Source: Arenicella sp. (lineage in GTDB: Bacteria > Pseudomonadota > Gammaproteobacteria > Arenicellales > Arenicellaceae). From it: a stretch of 10,143 nucleotides of DNA. Location: assembly GCA_023299895.1 (NCBI GenBank), contig JALZWI010000106.1, forward strand, positions 1 to 10,143, written 5' to 3'. Positions 1 through 6,874 of this stretch are shown here, one piece after another (positions within the stretch are counted from its first letter, which is position 1; each line of letters begins with the position of its first letter). Under the pieces are notes generated by a model that saw only the letters and a list, made by a program, of their open reading frames with translations, searched no databases and was not told where the DNA came from. A program made the translations under genes and the position numbers.

Positions 1-627
<627 letters not shown>

Positions 628-676
628 TTATCTCAAACAAAAATTTTAAAATTCTTTCGAGGCTAACTTCTCTAGT

Positions 677-758
677 ATACAAATCGAGCCTTCAGCCCAA
701 GAGCGCTAAAGCGCTCGATACAAATGAGCCTTCGGCTCCAAAGAGCTAATGCTCTTTG
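677..758 (-). repeat. Two tandem 41-bp units, each with two hairpins, overlapping the atpI stop
   Basis: Units 677-717 and 718-758 both begin ATACAAAT on the plus strand. Each holds a short stem (GAGCC-TTC-GGCTC in unit 2) followed by a longer one: GAGCGCT/AGCGCTC in unit 1, and AAAGAGC/GCTCTTT with a TAAT loop in unit 2. In unit 1 the short stem has two changes. They become G.U pairs when read as minus-strand RNA but A.C mismatches in plus-strand RNA, so the structure suits the atp transcript. The last residues of AtpI (YKEH) and its TAG stop are read from unit 2. It resembles a dispersed REP-like intergenic element, but copy number elsewhere in the genome cannot be seen. Confidence 0.8.
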
Positions 759-1165
759 TATAAAAGAAACAACCAATTAATTACGACCGCTGCCAAAACA
801 TACGCAATAATAAACGGCAGCATCGACACTTTGAGTACAATGATGCAAATCGCCATCAATGCCAAAGTTAGTAACGCTTTCAATGCAACGCTGAAGTAAA
901 AGCGAACTAATAGTTCGCTGGCAGCCGAGTCAGCTTGAATGTCGACCGACCTAGTGTTAAATAGTCGACCTGCAAAAAACAAACTTGCTAGTGCTGCGAT
1001 CAATCCACCAAATAGGGCAGAGAGTGCTTCACGCGTATCAAAACAAAAGTATAAAACTAGGCTAAAAACAAAAGAGCCTAACATTTGTAATAGGGCTAAC
1101 TTCAGTACAACTTTCGGTTCAGATTTAGTACTTAATGCCTGAACTTGCTCAGAGTCTTTAGTCAT
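746..1165 (-). CDS. atpI: ATP synthase subunit I (AtpI)
   Basis: Small membrane protein of 139 residues encoded first in many atp operons. In the family it is associated with c-ring assembly and ion handling, and is not an essential part of the enzyme. Four hydrophobic helices are visible at about residues 23-44, 47-69, 89-111 and 114-135, after a polar N-terminal tail of about 20 residues. The start is ATG 1165-1163 with only a weak ribosome site. It lies between parB and atpB, all on the minus strand, as in gammaproteobacteria. The 3' end (codons for Tyr-Lys-Glu-His and the TAG stop) coincides with a hairpin repeat unit, so the native C-terminus may have been replaced by repeat sequence. 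Identification rests on topology, size and the position before atpB. Confidence 0.88.
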   Translation of the reverse strand: MTKDSEQVQALSTKSEPKVVLKLALLQMLGSFVFSLVLYFCFDTREALSALFGGLIAALASLFFAGRLFNTRSVDIQADSAASELLVRFYFSVALKALLTLALMAICIIVLKVSMLPFIIAYVLAAVVINWLFLLYKEH

Positions 1166-1194
1166 ATTGAAATGCCTGTTTTGACTGCTCGCGG

Positions 1195-1223
1195 AGTATA
1201 AATGTTCAACCTTGATTTCGCAA
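1195..1223 (-). promoter_or_regulatory. Candidate sigma70 promoter for the atp operon (proximal)
   Basis: Read on the minus strand: -35 TTGCGA (1223-1218), 17-bp spacer, -10 TATACT (1200-1195). Matches are 4/6 and 5/6 with ideal spacing. Transcription would begin near 1187 and leave a leader of about 20 nt before the atpI ATG. Prediction from consensus only. Confidence 0.5.
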
Positions 1224-1275
1224 TGCTTGAATAGGTATTTAAAGCAGCAATTTAATCACCGAGCATGATTTATGC

Positions 1276-1289
1276 TAATACGCGTATTA
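1276..1289. promoter_or_regulatory. 14-bp perfect palindrome, possible operator upstream of atpI
   Basis: TAATACGCGTATTA is fully self-complementary and stands in otherwise unstructured AT-rich DNA. It overlaps the -10 of the distal atp promoter candidate. The length fits a small dimeric DNA-binding protein, but the motif is not one I can assign to a named regulator. Confidence 0.3.
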
Positions 1290-1312
1290 TGTCCAGCCTA
1301 TGCGGGTTTCAA
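1286..1312 (-). promoter_or_regulatory. Candidate second (distal) promoter for the atp operon
   Basis: Read on the minus strand: -35 TTGAAA (1312-1307), 15-bp spacer, -10 CATAAT (1291-1286), each 5/6 to consensus, although the spacer is short. The -10 overlaps the palindrome at 1276-1289, so a bound dimeric regulator could block or tune it. Weaker than the proximal candidate. Confidence 0.3.
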
Positions 1313-1498
1313 ACAGTTAAATCAACTCGATAAGTCCTATTTTTTTGGATTTTAAATAAGACTATTGTGTTAAATGATAGTGAGCATTCATATAGTAATC
1401 ACAGCTTATTTAATACCTTAAATATATAATTTCGATTAATACTATTTTTATCACTATATATCGATAATTTTTTTGTTAGATAGCTCTATCAATACAGC

Positions 1499-2365
1499 TT
1501 ATTTTATATGCTCAATGATGCCATCTAGAATATCTAGACTAGCGTACTCAATAACCAACTTTCCTTTGCCTTTTTTATCTTCGACTGAGACCTTGGTTCC
1601 TAATGTCTGCGCAAGGGTTTCTTCTAATTTTAAAATATCTGTCGATTTGGTTTTTGTTACTGTTTTCTTCTTAGGTGAAACATAGCTGCGCACTAATGCT
1701 TCGGTTTGACGTACGGATAATCTTTTAGAGTAAACTTCAGCGGCGGCATAATCTTGCTGCTCTACCGCTAAACCTAAGAGGGCACGAGCATGACCCATTT
1801 CAATTTTGCCATGCTCAAGTAATTGTTTAGCGGCATAACTAAGATTCAATAAGCGTAATAAATTAGTCACCGCTGCGCGCGAGCGCCCAATGCTTTTAGC
1901 CATGTCTTCATGAGTTAAGTCAAATTCGTCCATTAAACGCTTCAAACCAACCGCTTCTTCAACCGGGTTTAGATTCTCACGTTGAATATTCTCAATCAAC
2001 GCGACCGCCAGGGTTGCTTCATCAGGAATATCTCTAACTAATACAGGCACTTCATCTAATTGCGCAATTTGCGCAGCACGCCAGCGTCGTTCACCAGCAA
2101 TAATCTCATATTTATCAGCACTGACAGGACGAACTAAAATTGGCTGTATGATTCCTTGCGATTGAATAGACGCAGCCAACTCTTGCAATGACTCGGCGTC
2201 CATATTGGTTCTAGGCTGGTATTCACCGGGCTGTAATTTTTCAATCGGCAAACTAGAAGGTGCATCAGCTGACGCTTTATTTGCTGATGCTTCAGTCTGC
2301 GGTTGGCTGGCACTGAGCAGTGCATCTAAACCACGCCCTAAACGTTTTTTCTTTTTAGTTGTCAT
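1499..2365 (-). CDS. parB: Chromosome partitioning protein ParB
   Basis: Centromere-binding CTPase that loads at parS sites, spreads on DNA and stimulates ParA. The start is taken at ATG 2365-2363, giving 288 residues beginning MTTKKKKRLGRGLDALLS, the usual ParB N-terminus that contacts ParA. An in-frame ATG ten codons upstream (2395) would overlap parA and adds residues not typical of the family. The N-terminal CTP-binding domain shows GERRWRA at 91-97 and ENIQRENLNPVEEA at 125-138. A helix-turn-helix follows at about 150-172 (LTHEDMAKSIGRSRAAV), and a short C-terminal dimerisation segment follows a lysine-rich linker. Only four bases separate it from the parA stop, and no clear ribosome site is seen, so translation is probably coupled to parA. 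It is a full-length chromosomal-type ParB. Confidence 0.96.
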   Translation of the reverse strand: MTTKKKKRLGRGLDALLSASQPQTEASANKASADAPSSLPIEKLQPGEYQPRTNMDAESLQELAASIQSQGIIQPILVRPVSADKYEIIAGERRWRAAQIAQLDEVPVLVRDIPDEATLAVALIENIQRENLNPVEEAVGLKRLMDEFDLTHEDMAKSIGRSRAAVTNLLRLLNLSYAAKQLLEHGKIEMGHARALLGLAVEQQDYAAAEVYSKRLSVRQTEALVRSYVSPKKKTVTKTKSTDILKLEETLAQTLGTKVSVEDKKGKGKLVIEYASLDILDGIIEHIK

Positions 2366-2369
2366 AATT

Positions 2370-3158
2370 TTAGGTAGTCGTTGCGCTCGCCGCATTTACA
2401 TCCGAGCGTTGGAGTATTTCATCAGCTAATTGGAAATACGCTTTTGCACCTTTTGACTGTGGGTCATAACTGATCGCCGGCTCCCCATAACTAGGTGCTT
2501 CGGCTAAGCGCACATTACGCGGTATAATAGTTTTGTAAACTTTATCACCAAAGTGTGTTTGTAATTGCTTGCTGACTTCGTTTGATAAGCCATTACGACC
2601 ATCGAACATGGTACGTAACAAGCCTTCTATTTTTAGATTAGGGTTCAGCGTTTCTCTGATTTTACGTACCGTGGCAATTAATGCGCTTAAGCCTTCTAAA
2701 GCAAAATATTCACATTGCATAGGAATCATTACGGAATTGGATGCAACCAAGGCATTGATGGTTAATACATTTAAAGCTGGCGGGCAATCGATAAAAATAT
2801 AATCGTATTGATCTTTCACTTCGGACAAGGCTTTTTGTAAACGTAACTCGCGACCAATTTCATTCAGTAACTCAACTTGCGCACCTGCCAAATCTCCGTT
2901 GGCAGCAATTAAATCAACTCCGCACTCAGATTTAGTAATCACCTGTGCAGCACTAACACCGTCAACTAATAGTTCATAAATTGTATTTTCGGCGTCTTCC
3001 ATATCAAGCCCACACCCCACACTGGCATTGCCTTGCGGATCCATATCAATCAATAATATGCGCTTGCCACGCTCAACCAAAGACGCCGCCAAATTGATGC
3101 TAGTGGTGGTTTTTCCAACACCGCCTTTTTGATTGGTAACTGAAATTATTCTTGCCAT
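2370..3158 (-). CDS. parA: Chromosome partitioning ATPase ParA (Soj)
   Basis: Deviant Walker ATPase that binds the nucleoid non-specifically and moves ParB-parS complexes to separate replicated origins. Residues, counted from ATG 3158-3156 (262 aa), show the deviant Walker A KGGVGKTT at 11-18 with both signature lysines, the Walker A' LLIDMDPQGN at 35-44, and Walker B IFIDCPP at 121-127. The C-terminal half has the usual RNVRLAEAPSYGEP segment. An in-frame TTG three codons upstream (3167) is possible, but MARIISVTNQKGGVGK is the standard start. It is cotranscribed with parB. The lack of a long N-terminal extension marks it as chromosomal and not the plasmid type. Its upstream neighbour is a divergent lipoprotein gene and not rsmG, which is unusual for this class. 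Confidence 0.96.
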   Translation of the reverse strand: MARIISVTNQKGGVGKTTTSINLAASLVERGKRILLIDMDPQGNASVGCGLDMEDAENTIYELLVDGVSAAQVITKSECGVDLIAANGDLAGAQVELLNEIGRELRLQKALSEVKDQYDYIFIDCPPALNVLTINALVASNSVMIPMQCEYFALEGLSALIATVRKIRETLNPNLKIEGLLRTMFDGRNGLSNEVSKQLQTHFGDKVYKTIIPRNVRLAEAPSYGEPAISYDPQSKGAKAYFQLADEILQRSDVNAASATTT

Positions 3159-3265
3159 GAGTGTCAACGCACTGGTTATGTCAGCTGAAGGAAGCTTAGG
3201 GTATCAAATTTCAGGCCAAGCCGACACATCTTGTTTGCAGCTTTATTTATTCTTGTTGAATGAGC

Positions 3266-3271
3266 TATAAT
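3266..3271 (+). promoter_or_regulatory. Candidate -10 element of the deiodinase-like lipoprotein gene
   Basis: A perfect TATAAT about 31 bases before the ATG at 3302, within the parA/lipoprotein divergent region. No good -35 at 16-18 bp spacing is visible (TTATTT at best). If used, transcription starts near 3278, which rules out the in-frame ATG at 3260 as the translation start. Confidence 0.35.
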
Positions 3272-3301
3272 AATTTTAACCTTATTCAGGTCAACTCAAG
3301 T

Positions 3302-3928
3302 ATGCTCAAAATCATTTTCATTTTAATACTAACATCGTGTTTGAGCGCCTGCTTTCCAAAAAAAGCAGGCTCAAGTCTGGCGCATTTTAATGTCGAAGCG
3401 CCCCAAGTTGGCGAGAAAGCACCGAATTTTACATTACAAAATCTTCAAGGCCAGCCCGTTGAACTTGCAGACCTAGTCGGTGACAAGCCGATTGTTTTAC
3501 AGCTAGGTAGTCATACCTGTCCAGTCTATCGCTACCGTCGTTTTAGTATGAGACCCTTGTATCAAAAATATTCAGATAAAGCGCATTTTTTATTGATCTA
3601 CACGTTAGAAGCTCATCCGGTGGGTGCAATCAACCCTTATGTTGATCGTGAATGGGTAAGCAGCTTCAATTATCTAACCAACACACTATACGAAAAACAC
3701 GTTGATTATGCAGCGCGAGTCGACATGGCAGAGTTTTCAGTCAATAAACTCAAGGTTCCCTACCCAGTGGTTATCGATACTTTTGACGACGCAACCTGGA
3801 AAGCTTATGGGCGAGCACCCTCGGCCGCCTTTGTTATTGATCGCAATGGCGACATAGCATTAAGCTTACCGTGGGTTGACCCTAAAGAAATAGCCATAAC
3901 ATTAGACAAGCTAGAGAGTGTCTACTAA
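3302..3928 (+). CDS. Iodothyronine deiodinase-family (thioredoxin-fold) lipoprotein, Cys form
   Basis: Predicted lipid-anchored redox protein. From ATG 3302 (208 aa) a signal sequence MLKIIFILILTSCLSAC ends in the lipobox L-S-A-C, with Cys17 as the lipidation site and polar FPKK after it. The +2 Phe does not signal inner-membrane retention by the Asp rule. The body has a peroxiredoxin/TlpA-like entry (VGEKAPNFTLQNLQGQPV). It then has GSHTCPVYR with Cys73 (codon TGT) at the position of the selenocysteine of vertebrate deiodinases (GSxTUPxF), and YTLEAHP at 100-106, matching the deiodinase Y-x-EEAHP motif. A usual thioredoxin-fold cis-Pro segment (KVPYPVVID) follows. There is only one Cys in the active-site loop, not CxxC. 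An ATG at 3260 is in frame, but it lacks a ribosome site and overlaps a likely -10. Substrate unknown; iodothyronine is not implied. It is convergent with the ligase gene. Confidence 0.82.
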   Translation: MLKIIFILILTSCLSACFPKKAGSSLAHFNVEAPQVGEKAPNFTLQNLQGQPVELADLVGDKPIVLQLGSHTCPVYRYRRFSMRPLYQKYSDKAHFLLIYTLEAHPVGAINPYVDREWVSSFNYLTNTLYEKHVDYAARVDMAEFSVNKLKVPYPVVIDTFDDATWKAYGRAPSAAFVIDRNGDIALSLPWVDPKEIAITLDKLESVY

Positions 3929-3995
3929 AGCCTGAGAAATTCAATCAAATATTAGTTTGAGTGCTTTTATAGCCCCTAAATTGAATATTCCTAAT

Positions 3996-5378
3996 TCAGA
4001 GCGAATACAGTTCCAGCAGTTTGGCTTTTATTAACTTGCCGTTCTCTTCTCTTGGCAGGGCATCCACTAGAACAATAGGCCGGGGCACAAAAGCTGAATC
4101 CAAATATTGACTAAAGTGATCACGCAAATCTTCTTTACTTGTTATTTGCGGCAACACCACCAAAGCTACTAAACGCGGGATAGAGCGTTTTTGAGGCGGA
4201 AAAATAACCACACCGTCAATTAAATTAGGGAATTTCATCAATACATTATTCACCTCAAGCAAGGAACCGCGCTTACCGGCAATATTGATTTGATCTGAAT
4301 TACGGCCAGTCAATATAAAATATTGGTGATCAATCATCGTGATTTGATCATCTAACAAAACGCTATCAGGTAAGTGCTTAGCACTGACTGTCGTCCGCCC
4401 ATTGTCTTGTGCTGTGAAATCAAGACCATCAAAACGCCGCCATTGATCAGTTTGGGTGGGCCGTCGAATCGACATCGAGCCAACTTCGCTGCAACCATAT
4501 ATTTCACGAATCTGTGTTTGGAGTTTTTGTTCAACCGCTTGCGCCAGTTCAGTATTAAGTGGTGCCGTTGCGACCAAAATGTTATCTAACTGTGAATTAA
4601 GGCTTGAGCTGGCATTGATCGCCCGTAAATGTAACGGCGTTGTGACTAACCCTTTCGGCCCCGGCAACTTATCTAATAATGCATAAATATCAGGCGGAAA
4701 AAATGGTTGTTCATCGACTAAGCAAACATTCGATAACAACGCCATTAACACTGTGGTTTCAAGCCCCCACATATGTTGGCTTGGCACTGTGGCAACGTGA
4801 TAAAAAATGTCTGCCTCATTAGGCAACATATAACTTGCGTTAATCGCGGTGCTGGCAACAAAGGTATGCCATGTTTTAATGATGGCCTTGGCATCACCAG
4901 TAGAGCCAGATGTAAAACTAATCGCCGCAATATGCTCTAAATCTATTTGTAGAGCTTCATGGTCACTGCATATTGAAGAAACTTCTTTTGAAAATAAGGT
5001 TAGTTCTTGTAAATTAATCGCCGCAACATTATCTGCAAGATCGGGTAAGCCATCATGAACGATATAGGCCTCACTATAACGTTCATGTAAACGAGCTTGT
5101 GTAGCGGTGGTTTTATTAGACGGCAATAAATTGGTCTGTTGACGTACAATTACTGCGCAAAAAGTCACCATAAACAAGTAACGATTATGGCAAAGATTTA
5201 TACAATGAGGTTTTTGCGAATGGCTTTGGGGTAACTGCTCGGCTAGAAAGTAAACATGGTTTAAAAATTGTTGCGCGCTGATCACACCGGCTTTGCTATT
5301 TAATTGAACCAATGGCTTACTCAGCCAAGCTATTGGGTCATCGCTATGGCGATTGATTAACGCTGCCGTATTACTCAT
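3996..5378 (-). CDS. AMP-forming acyl/aryl ligase of the aryl-polyene cluster (XanA2-like)
   Basis: Member of the acyl-adenylate-forming (ANL) superfamily, 460 residues. Motifs in order: the P-loop-like FTSGSTGDAK at 155-164, the aromatic/acid motif YGCSEVGS at 294-301, TGRNSDQINIAGKR at 357-370 with the hinge region, and the C-terminal REENGKLIKAK with catalytic Lys448. The protein is shorter than typical acyl-CoA synthetases (500-600 aa), as in pigment-cluster ligases. By analogy with xanthomonadin XanA2, it likely adenylates 3-hydroxybenzoate (or a related aryl acid from the chorismatase) and transfers it to an ACP. That substrate is inferred from neighbours, not read from the pocket. It lies 50 bp downstream of an ACP gene on the same strand. 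No good ribosome site is seen; an inverted repeat abuts the ATG. Confidence 0.85.
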   Translation of the reverse strand: MSNTAALINRHSDDPIAWLSKPLVQLNSKAGVISAQQFLNHVYFLAEQLPQSHSQKPHCINLCHNRYLFMVTFCAVIVRQQTNLLPSNKTTATQARLHERYSEAYIVHDGLPDLADNVAAINLQELTLFSKEVSSICSDHEALQIDLEHIAAISFTSGSTGDAKAIIKTWHTFVASTAINASYMLPNEADIFYHVATVPSQHMWGLETTVLMALLSNVCLVDEQPFFPPDIYALLDKLPGPKGLVTTPLHLRAINASSSLNSQLDNILVATAPLNTELAQAVEQKLQTQIREIYGCSEVGSMSIRRPTQTDQWRRFDGLDFTAQDNGRTTVSAKHLPDSVLLDDQITMIDHQYFILTGRNSDQINIAGKRGSLLEVNNVLMKFPNLIDGVVIFPPQKRSIPRLVALVVLPQITSKEDLRDHFSQYLDSAFVPRPIVLVDALPREENGKLIKAKLLELYSL

Positions 5379-5391
5379 ATGTGTTACACAT
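5379..5391. promoter_or_regulatory. Inverted repeat directly before the ligase start codon
   Basis: ATGTGT-T-ACACAT has perfect 6-bp arms with one central base and sits immediately upstream of the ligase ATG (5378), where the ribosome site should be. It could form a small mRNA hairpin that hides the start, or be a protein-binding site between the ACP and ligase genes. Function is not known. Confidence 0.3.
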
Positions 5392-5428
5392 CACTATACA
5401 AATATCACTCAAAGCAAGAAAATTTAGC

Positions 5429-5692
5429 TTATTTGTTGTTCTCAATAAATTGGCATAAACTTTTTAATGTCGCAAAAGCATCACGCGTGCTTTCGTCTTC
5501 GGCTTTCATTTCAACACTATATTTCTGAGATATCGCTAACGCAATCTCCAATGCATCAATCGAATCAAGACCTAAACCTTCGCCAAACAAAGCTTCATCA
5601 GGGTCTATTGCATTTGCTTCAATGTCCTCAAGATTGAGCACATCAACCAGTAATATTGCTATTTCAGCTTCAGCAGTCGTTTGAGTTACCAC
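5429..5692 (-). CDS. Acyl carrier protein (first ACP of the aryl-polyene cluster)
   Basis: Acidic 87-residue carrier protein. The phosphopantetheine site is GLDSIDALEIA with Ser44, preceded by the usual GEGLGLDS turn. Helix I (TAEAEIAILLVDVLNLED) and the closing helix (FATLKSLCQFIENN) complete the four-helix ACP pattern. The start is GTG 5692-5690. It is decided by a strong Shine-Dalgarno GGAG at 5702-5699 with a 6-base spacer, the best ribosome site in the cluster. It is first in a two-gene minus-strand unit with the AMP ligase, so it is the most obvious acceptor for the aryl group activated by that enzyme (the XanC role in xanthomonadin synthesis); this pairing is inferred. It is divergent from the chorismatase gene, with 165 bp between their starts. 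Confidence 0.9.
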   Translation of the reverse strand: MVTQTTAEAEIAILLVDVLNLEDIEANAIDPDEALFGEGLGLDSIDALEIALAISQKYSVEMKAEDESTRDAFATLKSLCQFIENNK

Positions 5693-5698
5693 TAGTTT

Positions 5699-5702
5699 CT
5701 CC
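5699..5702 (-). promoter_or_regulatory. Strong ribosome binding site for the GTG-started ACP
   Basis: On the minus strand GGAG is followed by six bases and then GTG (5692). This settles the unusual GTG start. Neighbouring cluster genes mostly lack such a site, which suggests this ACP is made at a higher rate. Confidence 0.7.
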
Positions 5703-5817
5703 AGGTTTTATATCTTTATTTTTAATAGACTAAAGTTTAAACTATTGCGACCAAAATGAATAAATAAAATACACTCTATTTAGTGACATTTTTTAGATAA
5801 AAAGGAATAGTTATTTC

Positions 5818-5865
5818 ATGGTTGGCCAATTTCAGATCGCGCTTAATAATAAAAATAATGCTTAA
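5818..5865 (+). CDS. Possible 15-codon leader ORF overlapping the chorismatase start
   Basis: ATG 5818 opens MVGQFQIALNNKNNA and ends at TAA 5863-5865, overlapping the proposed chorismatase ATG (5858) in the motif ATGCTTAA. An AGGA at 5803-5806 lies somewhat far upstream (11 bases). It has a better ribosome site than the chorismatase itself, so translation of the small frame could deliver ribosomes to the chorismatase start by re-initiation. It may equally be chance, or the remnant of a longer N-terminus lost by a frameshift. Confidence 0.25.
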   Translation: MVGQFQIALNNKNNA

Positions 5866-6817
5866 TAATTTTCTTTCAACTAAAACAACTAGCGATTTAT
5901 TGTTAGAGCCTGATACCTTAGCGGTATTAGAGTTTCGACAATTTTCTGTTGAAAATGCCGTGCCTGTTAAATTATCAACCTTAAAAAGCAATACAGATGA
6001 GCCTCGCAGAATGGTTGAGGTTTGGAAATCTCATTCGAACATTATTAATAGCGGCATTAATAATAACTGTCGCTGGCGTTGCTCAGATGACTATTTATTT
6101 GTTGCGATTGATCTAGAGTGTCATAAGTTAAACAACTTAGAAAACATATCAGAACAAGCCTATCACAACCTTTTGCAAACCATTCAAGACTCGGATTACA
6201 AAAAATTATTGCGCATCTGGAATATTATTCCGCGCATAAACATAGGTGATGGCGACGATGAAAATTACAAACGCTTTTGTAATGGTCGCCTAAACGTCTT
6301 TAATCAATTTGGTATCAAAGATACCGACTACCCCGCTGCATCAGCCGTCGGGCACTATGGTGATGGCATTACTGTTTATGCCATCTCAACAAAACTCGAC
6401 CCAATGCATATCGGCAACCCTCGACAAGTCGATGCCTTTGAATATCCTAGGCAATATGGCCCAAGCAGCCCTTCGTTTGCACGAGCTACTTGTCTAGAAA
6501 TTCCAGACACAACCAAAAAATTATTTTTCATCTCTGGTACGGCAAGTATTCTAGGCCATGATACAGTTCATATTGACGACTTAGCAGGCCAATTACACAC
6601 CACCAACGATAATATTCTCTACCTATTAAAAGAAGCAGGGCTTAGACGTGATGAAATTCATAGTCTGCGTGTTTATCTACGTGACCCTTGCGATGCTCAC
6701 CAAACCAGAAAAACAATCGAATCTTGGTATCCTAATGCTCAAGTAATAATTACTCATGCAGATATTTGTCGCGCTAATCTATTAGTTGAAATTGAATGCT
6801 TCTGCATCTCTGTCTAG
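5858..6817 (+). CDS. XanB2-type chorismatase (3-/4-hydroxybenzoate forming)
   Basis: Enzyme of the FkbO/Hyg5/XanB2 chorismatase family, which hydrolyses chorismate to pyruvate plus hydroxybenzoate (or a dihydro-diol in FkbO types). Numbered from ATG 5858 (319 aa), it shows RIWNIIPRIN at 119-128, then FCNGR and YPAASAVG. The hallmark block is at 187-210 (NPRQVDAFEYPRQYG, then PSFARA), followed by FFISGTASILGHDTVH and the C-terminal ADICRANLLVEIE with Cys304. The fold is two RidA-like domains. The DICR cysteine is typical of the hydroxybenzoate-forming members as I recall them. The cluster context (ligase plus ACP diverging, acyltransferase and exporter following) makes a XanB2 role, supplying the aryl head group, the best reading. 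An in-frame TTG at 5822 could extend it by 12 residues; neither start has a good ribosome site. Confidence 0.9.
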   Translation: MLNNFLSTKTTSDLLLEPDTLAVLEFRQFSVENAVPVKLSTLKSNTDEPRRMVEVWKSHSNIINSGINNNCRWRCSDDYLFVAIDLECHKLNNLENISEQAYHNLLQTIQDSDYKKLLRIWNIIPRINIGDGDDENYKRFCNGRLNVFNQFGIKDTDYPAASAVGHYGDGITVYAISTKLDPMHIGNPRQVDAFEYPRQYGPSSPSFARATCLEIPDTTKKLFFISGTASILGHDTVHIDDLAGQLHTTNDNILYLLKEAGLRRDEIHSLRVYLRDPCDAHQTRKTIESWYPNAQVIITHADICRANLLVEIECFCISV

Positions 6818-6821
6818 TCTG

Positions 6822-6851
6822 TTAAGGACTTGCGTAGCAGTAACGTCTTAA
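6822..6851 (+). other. Weak hairpin between chorismatase and acyltransferase genes
   Basis: TTAAGGAC (6822-6829) pairs with GTCTTAA (6845-6851) with one bulged G and a 15-base loop. It is not followed by a T run, so it is not a classic terminator. It could affect mRNA processing in the 57-bp gap. Low support. Confidence 0.2.
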
Positions 6852-6874
6852 TCTTAAATAAGTAACGATACTTT

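Larger units (their letters stand above)
1166..1498. other. 333-bp AT-rich intergenic region between parB and atpI
   Basis: No credible gene in either strand. The half nearer atpI holds two candidate minus-strand promoters, a 14-bp perfect palindrome (1276-1289) and a small inverted repeat AGCAT-N5-ATGCT (1262-1276). The half nearer parB is almost pure A/T with poly-T tracts. No convincing rho-independent terminator for parAB is seen: the T tracts sit on the wrong side of the weak stems for minus-strand transcription. No parS 16-mer or DnaA-box cluster was recognised by eye. Confidence 0.6.

Noticed and set aside
1440..1498. Possible rho-independent terminator after parB (stem TTATC/GATAA with a T tract)
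   Set aside because: The T run follows the stem only on the plus strand, where no gene ends; on the parB strand the stem is weak and followed by A residues.
1166..3301. Possible oriC or parS in the par/atp region
   Set aside because: No TGTTTCACGTGAAACA-like 16-mer and no cluster of DnaA boxes (TTATCCACA type) was found by eye in either intergenic region.
3518..3520. Selenocysteine in the deiodinase-like protein
   Set aside because: The codon at the catalytic position is TGT (Cys), not TGA, and no stop interrupts the frame.
3929..3995. Bidirectional terminator between the convergent lipoprotein and ligase genes
   Set aside because: Only a 5-bp A/T stem (TCAAA/TTTGA) and a distant ATTCAAT/ATTGAAT pair are present, with no clear T tract; support is too weak to call.
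4374..5058. Several open frames of 60-77 codons on the opposite strand or other frame of the ligase gene
   Set aside because: They lie inside a clearly coding gene, lack ribosome sites and recognisable motifs, and are explained by the composition of the real gene.
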